DNA of 64,000 nucleotides from Antedon mediterranea (GCF_964355755.1 NC_092672.1:31802501-31866500), one strand, 5' to 3'; positions 12,930-25,102 are shown, numbered from the stretch's first letter. Program-made: numbers and translations. Notes: generated by a model from the sequence alone, not told the origin.

Positions 12930-13370
12930 GAGAGAAGTGAGCAACACATTGCCGAAGAATTCCTTCATTTCTGTCCAACACCATCTCACAAATCTGGTTG
13001 TCTTGTCTTTCTAATAACTACACAAGAGAGACATTGATAAGAAAAATTTCCGAAGAATTCCTTCATTTCTGTCTTCCATACCATCTCATAAATTTGGTTC
13101 TCTGATCTTTCTACAAACAAGTGACATCAGAACAACATATTGTCAAGGACTACCATTTTCCTTGCTGTCCTCCATACCGTCTCACAAATCTTGTTCTCTG
13201 ATCTTTCTACAAACAAGTGACATCAGAACAACATATTGTCAAGGACTACCATCTTCCTTGCTGTCCTCCATACCATCTTAAAAATCTTGTTCTCTGATCT
13301 TTCTACGAACACAAGTGACATCAGAACAACACATTGGCAAGTAATACCTTTATTGCTGTCCGCCAGTGTC
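12930..13370. repeat. Tandem repeat, about 96-98 bp period, 4-5 copies
   Basis: Successive units carry TCTCTGATCTTTCTAC, AAGTGACATCAGAACAAC and CTTGCTGTCCTCCATACC. The two central units are nearly identical and the outer ones are more diverged. Non-coding. Confidence 0.88.
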
Positions 13371-14417
13371 TAACAAATCTGTATAATAACTGGTGGCTAC
13401 TGTATGTGCATTCTGCAGTTCTGCGGCATATTTTAGGTGTGGCGTCAACTTACTTTATACGACGAAGGAATCAAGACGAAGAAGTAGTTCTACAGACAGA
13501 TGCATTGCCTGAAAGCTGAGCACAAGGATCTTTGTGTTACAACTTTGTACATAGGCGTCGTCAGGCTCTGTGAACTCCCCCCTTTTTTCAATCACAAATA
13601 ATACATATTTTTTATTTTGCAAATTACAAGAAAATTAACAGATTAGAAAAGAAATTTCAATAAATCAGAGAAATTGGCTCACATGGGAATTCATTATGAT
13701 ACTTGATGGTAGTTTAATCAAAATTTAAAAATGTTTCTAATATTCCTGGCGACGCCCATGCAACTGTTGTTTATAAAAAGACATTGAATAAGCAAAATTT
13801 CTGAAGAAATGGAATAGAGAGGTTTACAAGGTGTAAAATTGCATTGTATATACTATAGTCGTAAGGGTAATTTCTGATTCGGTTTTATGTACACATCCTA
13901 AATCTTTGGAAAGAAGAAGATAGGAGCGTTGGAGATTCTCAGAAGTTATTGCATCTTTCTGGAAATCTTGGCAGGAAATTCCAATTTCATATTACAAAAT
14001 TCACACCTCTAAAACTGATCTTGGTCTCTTCATAGTTTAGGCTTCTTGATATTTACTTTACAGGTTTCAAAATGAATCCATAGAAAAAATATTCAATTTA
14101 TATTTAAAAAAGGTTGATGAACTTGCGATTCATACCTCAATACCTTCCATCTAAAACCTTCTTTCAAAAGCTACCGGTTAACTCTTCTAGACATTATTCC
14201 AATTGGTTGTTTAGGATCTGTAACGCTTTTTAAACTTTGATGGGTTTCTATAACTGCAACAACTTTAGGTTTGTGGGTATCACTACCCAAGAGAAAATGG
14301 CTATACCCCTACCCAAAATAGAGTTAAAACAATTTAATATACAACTTTCTTCCCTTTAAAACATTTCTTTACAAAATTTAATCTTACATATGTAAATGGC
14401 TAGTAAATAACTAGTTT

Positions 14418-14632
14418 TTAGATTGAAATATAATCCTTCTAGATTGAAATATAATCTTTGTTTGATATATAATCTTTCTAGATTGAAATATAATTTCTAG
14501 ATCGACATACAATCCTTCTAGATTGACATACAATCCTTCTAGATTGACATATAATCCTTCTAAATTGACATAATCTTTTTAGACTGAAATATAATTCTAG
14601 ATTGAAATATAATCCTAGATCAAAATATAATC
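14418..14632. repeat. Tandem repeat, about 21 bp period, roughly ten copies
   Basis: Units resemble TCTAGATTGACATACAATCCT, with AAATATAAT and ACATATAAT variants. The array ends two bases before the UBE2J2 stop codon, so on the minus strand it forms the start of the UBE2J2 3' UTR. Confidence 0.9.
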
Positions 14633-14633
14633 C

Positions 14634-17600
14634 TCATTCCTGTGAAATATTTTTTAGTACATATTTAACTGTATACGCAAATGCTGCAAAACCTAATATC
14701 ACCAGAACATTGGCTAGCGCACCTCCCACAATACCTTGTGGCTCTTGGTTGTTTATCGGTGGCTGGCCCATTGGATTGTGGGATGTGTTAGCTATCGTTC
14801 GACTTGATGAGATTGACGACTGCATGCTGGCTTTAAGTTCCTCCTCTCTTTTTTTTAACTCGCTCTTAATTTCCTGAAAAACAAAGATATATTTAAATAC
14901 ACTGGACTGGCAAATAAAAAACCTGTTATTCTTGCTAAAAATATTTTTTTACTGGAGGGTAACCTTAACCTCTGGCACAAACTTTAAGTGACAAAACAAA
15001 TGTGCTAACAAATCTGTATTTTCTACAACTAATAACTGGTGATGTAGCTATGTTCATTCTGGAGTTGTACGGAATGTAATGTACCCATCTATGGACAAGA
15101 TACTGTGCCACTACCATATTTAGCCACATAACACCTTTTTTGTCAAACTAGTTTGATAGTATAGACAGAGCTTTAACAAAGTAATATTTTAATGTAAAAG
15201 GCTGGTATGTTTGACTGCATTTTCATCTAGAATAAACGCAACACAAATAAATCTCTAAAGAGTAGACAGGGGATGGATTGTCCAATCATATTCAACTTTA
15301 GGAGCACTTGTATGAAAATCAGGATTTAGTGACACAGCAAAGAGACAGATAACAGTTAATAGTAGTAGTTTGACTTTGTGGGCAAAGGCCAACTCGGACA
15401 GCGTCGTACGACGAGCCGTATCATCGGGAGAAAATTGAACATGCTTAAAGTTCTTGTGACGACCTAAAAACTACGCCCGACGCTATTTTGGGATTCAACT
15501 TGGACAGCTTCAACAAGTCAAGATGTCACGACTCATGTATGAAGCTGTCTGATTTGGCCTTAACAGATATCATAACAATTAGGCTTACCTGTGTGATTCC
15601 TGGAAACAGTTCACAAAAAATTGCATTTTTTATGTTAAAGGCTCCGCTTTGAGCCGACAGTTGGCGTTTCTGAACAAAATTGAAATTATAAAGATATTTT
15701 AGAACAAAAACAAAGGATTTAATCTCTTGAAGTCAAGAAGTCATTATATTATAATCCAAGTAAAGTTAACTAAAACGCTGGCTACACTACCCAACTTCAT
15801 GTGACAAAAAATGTGATGTTCCCATATGAATATGATGATATCATATTACTACTACATTTGGGCACATCACACTTTATTGTCACATAAAATTTGATAAATT
15901 GTAAACAGAGCTTAAGGGGGGAGTTTGTTCAGGATTGTTGTCATGAACGCATAACAGTACTTACTGTGTAATCAGACGTTTCAATGCTGCCCAGAGTAGG
16001 AATTGTTTCTACCATAAAACTGAGGAGGCCTGTTAGGATCGTTGACACGGACCATGCTGGGTTCCACGTGTCGGGATGAAAATCACTAATTGATAGACAA
16101 AGTCTACAAAAAAAAAAGATAAATAAATAAATCAAGCTTTCTCCTAATTTATAGATCATATCTTATACCTCTTTCACATTGGCTAGCAAAACTCTGGAGT
16201 CTATACACACACATCAGGATGTTAACATTCATCAGGATGTTAACATCTTCATATTGTATGGTGTTTGTTAAGCAATGTGAAAGGGGTACTGTAAAATGAG
16301 AAACGTTTGCATGCATTACATTTTTGTTTGCCGCAAACAATTGAAGTATTGAGTACGTAAAATACAGTACTAAAAGCACTTTTTTTACTAATAAAGCGAT
16401 AGCTGTTTGGTTTGCTTTATTGCGTACTGTCGGTAAACACAAACGATGTCGTATTCTTATTATTAAGTTAAGTACTGTACAATAATGCCTAGGCGTGGTC
16501 AACAATAATGCGTTACTGTATTAGTACAGAGTACATGCATTGTAACATGAAGGATTGACATGATCTTGTAACCGTATTTACTTGTACTTTATTTTTCAAA
16601 ATCCTGAATGTTTTATGTCACGAAAATGGACGATGTAACGATTCGCAAAAGTTTCTGGTTTACAGCATTTCCACCAACAAACACCAGAATTCCCTCTTTC
16701 GCGTGGACACTTTCCAAGGAATGCAAGGACAGGAAAAATAGGTTTTAACACTATCATCCACTATTTAGGATACTAGTTTATCTTATTAGCTCTATCTACA
16801 CTATCAAACTTTACTTTATGTGACAAACAAATGTGATGTGCCCATATATGGACATGATGATGTCATATTACTACCATATTTGGACATATTACCAACATAT
16901 TTAGGCACATCAAAAAACCAGTTTGATGGTGTAGACAGAGCCTTAGGAAACACCCCTATAGATAAAAAGGGCATACTTTAGTAGGTACTAAAGGTGTCCC
17001 TTTAATAGAGTGTCTACTGTGTAATGCTTCAGCTGAATCACAAAGTGCATTTACCTTGTGTTGCACTTAAATCGTCCATTTGGTGTTATCATAAAGATAC
17101 TTGGTGGTTTAAATGGAAATTCCTTTGGGAAAAGTAGTTTTCCATGGTAAAAACCTCCTTCATAGGGAGTGTTCTCAGGTCCTAATACCACATAGTGCCT
17201 AGAAGAAAATAAAAAGGGAAAACAATTAAAAATAATAATCACTTACAGAGTTAAAATCTCATTGAAATCCAGATTATGAAAGAATTTAATGAAAAATGTA
17301 TCGATTGATAGAATACTTTTGTGATAACTATTACTATTTCAAATATTCACATTGAATCGAATTTCATATTTTGTAGATTGATTATAATCTTTCCATAACA
17401 AATGCAACATTTTATTACTGTACAGTGAAACACTGAGACTTAAATTATAACTTATCTTTATTTCTTAATTGTTGATAAAATAATGTATACGTATGCCGTT
17501 TATAATAATTGAGCACCATCTAACTAACTGTTTTCTCTCTAGTACAACCTGTTTCTGATTTTGTTTTTATGTTTGTTTTCTTCTTCAATGCAAACAAAAA

Positions 17601-20600
17601 ATAAAGCTTCATTTTGTATTGTATACAGTAAAACCCAGTCCTTTGGGACATATCATCCCTATTCACTTTCACAAGAAAAAAATAATTAAAAGTATAACTA
17701 GACATGAAACTCGTCACTTTGACGAGTTAGTTATCCGCTCGACAAACGCCACGTGCACGTCATACGTTACAATATTGCGCACAGAAAAATATTAAGGCAT
17801 TATGACCTGAACTGAAGAATATGATATGTTGTTATTTCTGAATTCTGTTATTTTGTGTCATATAGTATACACAGTACAATCTGTATACATATCACAAACA
17901 GTGTAAAATAGGTGAAATTACGGGACCCGTATTTTATTGTAATTTTTAACATCTTGACGGTTTCAAAATGAAATGCAAAAGTAGAAATTTCAGAATGAAA
18001 TTATCTCAGCAACAACATATTAACGTGTAGAAGAAATTTGAATACGTGAAATATTGATGCGCGCTCTTTTAAATGTAATGAAATATAATGCAAAAGATGA
18101 AAATACGACTTTTTTTATTTAACTGGCCATATGATGACGTCACGACATTCAATTGGCACAATTTACACATGATTTTGTATCTACAATACAATAGCTTCCT
18201 GAAAACGTTTTAATCGTGATTATCACATTTTTCAATATTTACTGTAAAGATGAAATTAATGACCAACGTAATTTAAATTTTTAGGCATGATGACGTTAAA
18301 AAAATTTAAAAAATTTTAATTCATGCAAAAGATAGTTGATTGACCTAGAATATATTAAAATCGGGGTGAAAATAGACAACGAATAAGTGGAGATGCGCTC
18401 TATTAAATGTGATGAGCTATGACGAAAGAGACAAAAATCCTATATTTTATATTCGCGTGGCCATACGATGACGTCACAATGTCCGGTTACCCATATTAAT
18501 GCATGATCCGATATCTACAACTCATCAACTTCCAGAATATGTAATTAAAAAAAAGTTCTCCATGTAGTTTAGAATCTATGACTGTTTAAAAATAGGCATA
18601 ATTTTGACAAATTTTTGAACTTTTTCACCAAAAACGCGTGCAAATTATGTAATTCGACGTGCTCGTATGACGTAATTTTAAGTCGAAATTGTTTAAAAGT
18701 TGGTAACATTACTAGAAAAGGCTGAAAAAACATAAATCACGCGAAAAAAATATGTTTTTAACGCTACGTGTGCACCGCGTGCGTAAAAATTTTCGCGCGC
18801 GTGGGAATTTTTGACATGCTCAAAATGACATGAAACGCATAGAAAGTTGATTAGAAGTTGATTTTTCGCATCCTAAAATTTTAAACGCACGTACGCGCGT
18901 AACTTTTTGTGAAACATGCTATTTTTAATCCATAGAAAGTTTGCGCTTGATATGACTTAAATTTTCACAAAGTGTCAAAACAAAATTATGTTTGGTTTTT
19001 AGTCTATGATCAATCATTGAAATTCATAAAATCGCGCGTACGTCACGTTTCGCAACTCTGACGTCATTCAAAAATAGGAGGTGCACAAGTTCACGTAAAT
19101 GTCGATATGTTGACAAAGTTACGATATGTTCTGTTTACAAGTTTTAGAGAAACGCGACGCACAAAAATGACAGAAGGAAAGAAGTATAATACAGAACTAG
19201 ATTTGAACTCGTCACTACGGACGAGTTAGGTTATCCGCAGTGCAAAAGCCACGTGCACGTCATACGTTAGAATAGTGCGCGCAAAAAAATAAAACGATTA
19301 TGGCATTGAAAAATGTTAGTGCGCTCTCTATGTTGCGTCGCGTCTAAGTATATACGGTATAACACTATATACTGTATACGCACTACATACAGTGCAGAAT
19401 AGGTGAAAATAAGTGACCAAAGTTATTGACGCATTTGAACATGATGACGTCATCACAATTTTTAAAATGGTGGATCATGCGAAAGGTAATTGATTGATCT
19501 AGACAATATAAAAAAATTGAGTGAAATGGAATAAGGATAAGTAGAGATGCGCTCTATTAAATTGACGAGCTATGACGAAAGAGAAAAAAATCCTATAATT
19601 TATATTCGGGTGGCCATACGATGACGTCACAATGTCTGGTTAGCCATATCAATGCATGATTCGAGAAAAACAACTCATCTACTTCCAGAATCTGAAATTT
19701 TAAATATTTTCACCTCGGAGTTTAGAATCTATGACTGTTTTAAAAAAGGCATAATTTTGACGAATTTTTGAACTTTTTCTTCAAAAACGCGCGCAAATTG
19801 TTCAATTCTACGTGCTCGTATGACGTGATTTTAAGTCGAAATTGATTGAAAATTGTTAAATGTACTAGAAAAGGCTGAAAAAACAAAAATCAAGCAAAAA
19901 AAAGATGTTTTTGCGCTACGTGCGCACGCGCGCGTAAAAAATATGCGCACGCGTGGGAATTTTTGAAATGCTCAAAATGACCTGAAACGCGTAGAAAGTT
20001 GATTAGAAATGAATTTTTCGCAATTTGAAATTTTAAACGCGCGTGCGCGCGTAACTTTATGTCAAACATGCCATTTTTAATCCATAGAAAGTTTGCCCTT
20101 GATATGACTTAAATGTTCACTAAGTGTCATTACAAAATGACTTTTGCTTTTTAGTCTATGTTAAATACGCGAAATTCATAAAATCGCGCGTAGCTTACGC
20201 TGCGCGACTCTAAAGTAAAAAAACGAGCTGTCCTGCACTTCTACACATAGAGGTAAATCTTCTGACAAAGTTATACGATGTAATGTTGATCAGAATTTGA
20301 GATACACGTGACACAAAATTTTGGGAAAGAAAGAAGAACTAGACATGAAACTCGTCACTTTGACGAGTTAGTTATCCGCTCGACAAACGCCACGTGCACG
20401 TCATACGTTAGAATATTGCACACAGAAAAATATTAAGGCATTATGACCTGAACTGAAGAATATGATATGTTGTTATTTCTGAATTCTGTTATTTTGTGTC
20501 ATATAGTATACACAGTACAATCTGTATACATATCACAAACAGTGTAAAATAGGTGAAATTACGGGACCCGTATTTTATTGTAATTTTTAACATCTTGACG

Positions 20601-22434
20601 GTTTCAAAATGAAATGTAAAAGTAGAAATTTCTGAATGAAATTATCTCAGCAACAACGTATTAATGTGTAGAAGAAATTTGAATACGTGAAATATTGATG
20701 CGTGCTCTTTTAAATGTAATGAAATATAATGCAAAAGATGAAAATACGACTTTTTTTATTTAACTGGCCATATGATGACCTCACAACATTCAATTGGCAC
20801 AATTTACACATGATTTTGTATCTACAATACAATAGCTTCCTGAAAACGTTTTAATTGTGATTATCACATTTTATTCTTACGAGGCATAACAGATTAAAAT
20901 TTACTGTAAAGATGAAATTAATGACCAACGTAATTTAAATTTTTAGGCATAATGACGTTAAAAAAATTAAAAAAATTTTAATTCATGCCAAAGATAGTTG
21001 ATAGATCTAGAATATATTAAAATCGGAATGAAAATGGACAACGAATAAGTGGAGATGCGCTCTATTAAATGTGATGAGCTATGACGAAAGAGACAAAAAT
21101 CCTATATTTTATATTCGCGTGGCCATACGATGACGTCACAATGTCCGGTTAGCCATATTAATGCATGATCCGATATCTACAACTCATCAACTTCCAGAAT
21201 ATGTAATTAAAAAAAAGTTCTCCATGTAGTTTAGAATCTATGACTGTTTAAAAATAGGCATAATTTTGACGAATTTTTGAACTTTTTCACCAAATACGCG
21301 TGCAAATTATCTAATTCGACGTGCTCGTATGACGTAATTTTAAGTCGAAATTGTTTAAAATTTGGTAACATTACTAGAAAAGGCTGAAAAAACATAAATC
21401 ACGCGAAAAAAATATGTTTTTAACGCTACGTGTGCACCGCGTGCGTAAAAATGTTCGCGCGCGTGGGAATTTTTGACATGCTCAAAATGACATGAAACGC
21501 ATAGAAAGTTGATTAGAAGTTTATATTTCGCACGTTAAAATTTTAAACGCGCGTGCGCGCGTAACTTTTTGTGAAACATGCTATTTTTAATCCATAGAAA
21601 GTTTGCGCTTGATATGACTTAAATTTTCACAAAGTTTCAAAACAAAATTATGTTTGGTTTTTAGTCTATGATCAATCATTGAAATTCATAAAATCGCACG
21701 TAAGTCACGTTGCGCAACTCTGACGTCATTCAAAAATAGGAGGTGCACAAGTTCACGTAAATGTCGATATGTTGACAAAGTTACGATATGTTCTGTCCAC
21801 ACGTTTTAGAGAAACGCGACGCACAAAAATGACAGAAAGAAAGAAGTATAATACAGAAAAAAAATTTGATGAAACAGGACGATTACAAGGAGTTATCCGC
21901 TACTAAGCGGATAACTAATAACATAGAAAAAAAAAAAAAAGATCCTGACAATAACAAGGGGTTATCCGCCAAGTGCGGATAACCAAAAAAAAAAAAAATA
22001 TGATGAAACAGGACGATTACAAGGAGTTATCCGCTACTAAGCGGATAACTAAATATATGCTTTAACAATTACCAATCCATATTCAGGAGACACTAGTATA
22101 CAACGCAGTTGTTAATTGTATGACACGCTATAATATAAGACCCCTAGGAGAGGTGCGACATGGTATTCATAAGGTATGACAGTCATCTCAAGAGGGTCGT
22201 ATAGTGGCTCATACAAATGACGCACCTCTCCCGGGGGTCGTAAAGTGCTTAAGGGACACTTTGTCATGTTCCAAGGGGTTCTCCTGTATACTGAAACCTA
22301 AAGACACTGGCCTACCATTCTAAAATATTTGTTGACATCGGAGCTGCTGTGATGTAAGGAACAGGATCCTTAATGATGCGGGCATAGTCCTGCTTGAGAC
22401 GCGCAGTGGCGGTGGTTTGTTGGCGCCGACTCAT
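14634..22434 (-). CDS. UBE2J2: Ubiquitin-conjugating enzyme E2 J2 (tail-anchored, ER)
   Basis: Five coding exons join in frame: 22316-22434, 17055-17198, 15965-16103, 15589-15669 and 14634-14873. All have GT-AG borders, and together they give 240 residues (human about 259). The N-terminus [20 protein letters not shown] and PVPYITAAP are typical of the Ubc6/UBE2J2 class. The UBC fold continues with [28 protein letters not shown] and [20 protein letters not shown]; Cys90 in TRLCLS is the expected catalytic residue. Residues of about 209-230 ([20 protein letters not shown]) form the C-terminal membrane anchor. The family ubiquitylates ER-associated degradation substrates on the cytosolic face of the ER. 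The ATG exon begins at an acceptor at 22497, so a non-coding first exon lies upstream, probably ending at the donor at 23255/23254. Confidence 0.96.
15076..15173. mobile_element. Family A palindromic MITE, copy 5 (left end lost)
   Basis: Retains GTACCCATCTATGGAC, the arm ACCATATTTAGCCACATAAC and the right end GTTTGATAGTATAGACAGAG. Lies in the last intron of UBE2J2. Confidence 0.75.
15777..15913. mobile_element. Family A palindromic MITE, copy 6
   Basis: Diverged ends (GGCTACACTACCCAACTT and TTGTAAACAGAGCTT), with recognisable inner arms TGATGTTCCCATATGAATAT and CATTTGGGCACATCACAC. Lies in a 295-bp UBE2J2 intron (15670-15964), where it makes up nearly half of the intron. Confidence 0.75.
16166..16294. 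repeat. Short inverted-repeat element
   Basis: The left arm TACCTCTTTCACATTGGC pairs with the right arm CAATGTGAAAGGGGTAC about 110 bp away. A MITE-like hairpin in a UBE2J2 intron. A 118-residue minus-strand reading frame across it looks spurious. Confidence 0.55.
16788..16944. mobile_element. Family A palindromic MITE, copy 7
   Basis: Ends AGCTCTATCTACACTATCAA and GATGGTGTAGACAGAGCC. Lies in the intron before the UBE2J2 exon at 17055-17198, about 110 bp from its donor. Confidence 0.82.
17696..21858. repeat. Array of three 1.1-1.5 kb units, each opening with a small hairpin
   Basis: Three consecutive units begin AACTAGA at 17696, 19195 and 20337. Units 1 and 3 are about 1.5 kb and nearly identical over long stretches, though unit 3 has an extra block around 20872-20898. 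Unit 2 is about 1.14 kb and clearly diverged. Each opens with an inverted repeat (9-bp stem, 3-base loop in units 1 and 3 at 17708-17728 and 20349-20369; 8-bp stem in unit 2), followed by TTATCCGC. Shared landmarks are CATACGATGACGTCACAATG, GACGTGCTCGTATGACGT-like text and CGCG-rich text. No long reading frame. The array fills most of UBE2J2 intron 17199-22315. Possibly a non-autonomous transposon that duplicated in place. Confidence 0.85.
21880..22052. repeat. Three GTTATCCGC...GCGGATAAC hairpins closing the array
   Basis: Two near-identical cassettes, starting GATGAAACAGGACGATTACA, each carry a perfect hairpin with arms AGTTATCCGCT and AGCGGATAACT. Between them is a variant with arms GGTTATCCGC and GCGGATAACC. 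The left arm matches the TTATCCGC motif near the start of each large unit, so these look like the other terminus of the same element. Poly-A runs separate them. Confidence 0.8.
22105..22251. mobile_element. Inverted-repeat element related to the one at 30.4 kb
   Basis: GACCCCTAGGAGAGGTGCG and CGCACCTCTCCCGGGGGTC are inverted copies differing at two positions. The left end TGTTAATTGTATGACAC resembles the terminal repeat of the 30428-30747 element. Confidence 0.6.
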
Positions 22435-23255
22435 GCTACAACTTTGCAATCATACAGCAAATCTACCACTTAAATGATTTCGTGGACGATTTTGACTCTG
22501 AAACAAGAACATAATTTTTAATTAGGATAATATTAAACATTTATTATTAATTATTATTTGTTGGTGTTTCAATCAATAAATTAATTTTTCTGTTTTTTTT
22601 TTCTATCATAAATAAATATGATTCACCATTCCATTGCACCAACAAATGGAAATATTAAAAATATTAATTATTAATATTATTCAAATTTTAAATACAACAA
22701 AAATTAATATTCAACAATACCCGACCATCATAATTAAGTAAGGCTCTTTAGTGTTAAGTTAGGCCATGGAGGTATCCATGGTTAGGCCTCCGGAGCAGGT
22801 CGCAGCCACGTACCGCCCACGTTCGTAAACCATTAAACAACCGGTGATAAGGAAGTAGGCCGGTAAGCTTAGAAAGCCACTGGTTTTAAACAGTTTTAAT
22901 AACAGTTTATTGATTAATTCCTTAACAAAAAAACCATGTCAATAATACCTACGTTCGACAGACAAATATGATATCAACGACCAGGTTAACAGAATGGCAT
23001 AAGTTGGTTGTTTTTTTCAATATTTGTGAACAAAATCATAGCTGTCTCGCCCGAAATGTCAACGTTCAGCCAGCTAGCTGCTAACTAACGTCGAATTCAA
23101 TTTTACGGCATATCGCGTCGCATCTGTTGTAGATGCGTTTCATAAGTATATTATAAGAAAATGTAGAATTCCAAATCAGTTAAACGTTAGAAGAGTAAAC
23201 AATAAGTATAGTTGTATTATATAACACTTTGAAAATTACAAAAGAAATACTTACC

Positions 23256-23852
23256 TTACGCCAAAAAAAAAACAAGGTTAGATAGTTTTCAATAGGGCGT
23301 GTGAAGAAATCCGTTATAAACGTTTTGTCGTGTCGATGTGACGATTTACAATACATTATCATTGCATCGCAGCTAAAAAAAATCCACATCACACAACGTA
23401 TACACACACGTCGTACATCAGGAGTTGTCGTCGTGGGACGTATAAAACCTCTGTTTTTTTGTGTTTTTTGAACACGGATCTCTGTAAATTATTAGCTCTA
23501 CAAAAATAAAATAAAAACATTCAGAATGTAATGCGACTTGGTATGCATTCCGTCGTCTTTAAATTATTGGCTGCAAATGCCGTGCGTATGCTAGGCTAAT
23601 GATATTTACAGTTGGGTGTCCGATTTCGCGATACAGAAACGAATGCTGGCATTCCTGAGTCGTTTCGTTCCGAAAGAACACATTTAAAAAACCTAAACCC
23701 TATCAATTTAAATTGTTATTCATTGTAACTTCAGTTTTTTTCTTTTTTTTAACAGTTGATGCAAGTAATTTTGCCACAAGATGATCATCATAATAATATA
23801 ATATTAATTAATTATTTTTAAAAATACTTGGTTTATAAACTTTTATTTTCAG
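23256..23852. promoter_or_regulatory. Shared head-to-head promoter region of UBE2J2 and B3GALT6
   Basis: About 600 bp lie between the probable first-exon donor of UBE2J2 (minus, 23255/23254) and the acceptor before the B3GALT6 coding exon (AG at 23851-23852). A TATAAAA on the plus strand at about 23438-23444 could serve B3GALT6. The exact start sites and the B3GALT6 first-exon donor are not determined. Confidence 0.5.
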
Positions 23853-23946
23853 GAGTACGGAGCTTGGTCACAAAATTTGAATTTCTGCTGAAAGAATGAA
23901 ACCAAACATTGATGTACAGTGACGACAGTACACACTCGCACTAAAG

Positions 23947-24948
23947 ATGAGGAGAAGACAAAAACCCTTTTGGCAAGGCACCTCCAAGAGCCAACGGAAA
24001 TGGCAACTAATTCTGTTAGCCCCACCAATCATAACATTCGTTGTGTTAATGTTGTACATCAATAATAACTCATTTAACGCCACCGACTGCAGTTGTTCAG
24101 AATCACTTAAAATAAAAGAAAATAACATTAAAAAACTAAGTGCATTTCTTGTGGTGCTTATAATGACAGGACCAAATTTTGTTGAGAACCGACAGGTTAT
24201 AAGAGAAACGTGGTTGAGTATTTCTTCGGACGATGTTCTCCCGCGATTCGTGATTGGAACTGCAAACCTACCAGATGATCAAGTTATGGAATTAACTGCT
24301 GAAAATGAACAATATCACGATTTGTTGCTTTTAAAAAATCATGAAGATTCTTATAATTCGCTAACGTACAAACTTATAAAAATGTACGAATGGTTAGACA
24401 AAAATGTTGAATATTCATATGTTTTAAAAGCAGATGATGATACATTTGTTCAATTAAATTTACTCGTGGATGAGCTAAAAAACAAACAACGAGAACAGCT
24501 GTACTGGGGTTACTTCGACGGGCGCGCGCACGTACATAAAGCTGGAAAGTATGCCGAAAAAGATTTTAAACTCTGCGATCGTTATCTACCGTATGCGCTT
24601 GGAGGCGGTTACATACTATCAAAAGATATTGTTAGTTTTGTTGCGCAGAATTCAAAGCAATTAAATGTTTATAATGCGGAAGATGTTTCGCTTGGTTCGT
24701 GGGTCGCGGCCATAAAAGTGAACAGAATCCATGATGTTAGGTTCGACACCGAATATAAAACACGGGGTTGTAATAATCAATATCTCATCACGCATAAACA
24801 AAGTCAAGATGATATGCGAAATAAACATTTTAATCTTTTAACGACGGGAAAATTGTGTGAAACTGAAGTGCAAACAAGATTATCCTATGTTTATGATTGG
24901 GACGTTTTACCTTCGTTGTGTTGTAAAAAGGCAGAAGGAACGCCATAA
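23947..24948 (+). CDS. B3GALT6: Beta-1,3-galactosyltransferase 6 (GAG linker galactosyltransferase II)
   Basis: A single uninterrupted coding exon of 333 residues; the human protein is 329 residues and also comes from one coding exon. Residues 20-38 form a type II membrane anchor after a basic cytosolic tail (MRRRQK). The GT31 fold follows: NRQVIRETWLS (81-91), YSYVLKADDDTFVQL with the metal-binding DDD at 163-165, YWGYFDGRAHV, YALGGGYILS, and NAEDVSLGSWV with the catalytic-loop ED at 245-246. The enzyme adds the second galactose of the proteoglycan linker tetrasaccharide in the Golgi. The CNNQYLITHKQS motif near the end supports B3GALT6 over other beta-3-galactosyltransferases. The coding exon begins at an acceptor at 23853, so the 5' UTR is spliced. 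Confidence 0.94.
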   Translation: MRRRQKPFWQGTSKSQRKWQLILLAPPIITFVVLMLYINNNSFNATDCSCSESLKIKENNIKKLSAFLVVLIMTGPNFVENRQVIRETWLSISSDDVLPRFVIGTANLPDDQVMELTAENEQYHDLLLLKNHEDSYNSLTYKLIKMYEWLDKNVEYSYVLKADDDTFVQLNLLVDELKNKQREQLYWGYFDGRAHVHKAGKYAEKDFKLCDRYLPYALGGGYILSKDIVSFVAQNSKQLNVYNAEDVSLGSWVAAIKVNRIHDVRFDTEYKTRGCNNQYLITHKQSQDDMRNKHFNLLTTGKLCETEVQTRLSYVYDWDVLPSLCCKKAEGTP

Positions 24949-24958
24949 ACTGTTTATA

Positions 24959-25102
24959 AAGCTCTGTCTACCCTATCAAACTTTATGTGACAAAAAAATG
25001 TGATGTGCCCACATATGGACATGATGATGTCATATCACTACCATATTTGGGCACATCACACTTTTTTTTGTCAAACTAGTTTGATAGTTTAGACAGAGCT
25101 TA
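24959..25102. mobile_element. Family A palindromic MITE, copy 8, in the B3GALT6 3' UTR
   Basis: Starts 10 bp after the B3GALT6 stop codon. Both ends are intact (AAGCTCTGTCTACCCTATCA and AGTTTAGACAGAGCTT) and flanked by TAA on each side, consistent with a 3-bp target duplication. An AATAAA hexamer (25102-25107) straddles the right junction. Confidence 0.9.

Larger units (their letters stand above)
6911..14417. other. Long intergenic stretch without a recognised gene
   Basis: About 7.5 kb between the EMI-domain gene and UBE2J2. It holds the repeats listed separately. It also has scattered relics of a dispersed family with phrases such as GGGGACACTTTGTTGGATC (around 9960-10090 and 10985-11105) and a family B relic near 12800-12860 (TTTGACCAATCACAAGCGAT). 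The short reading frames here show no similarity I recognise. Confidence 0.7.

Noticed and set aside
14418-14632. Regular 21-bp repeats considered as a CRISPR-like array
   Set aside because: No distinct spacers, the genome is eukaryotic, and units follow each other directly; an ordinary minisatellite.
16149-16505. Minus-strand frame of 118 residues
   Set aside because: Lies wholly inside a UBE2J2 intron and spans a short inverted repeat; no recognisable motif.
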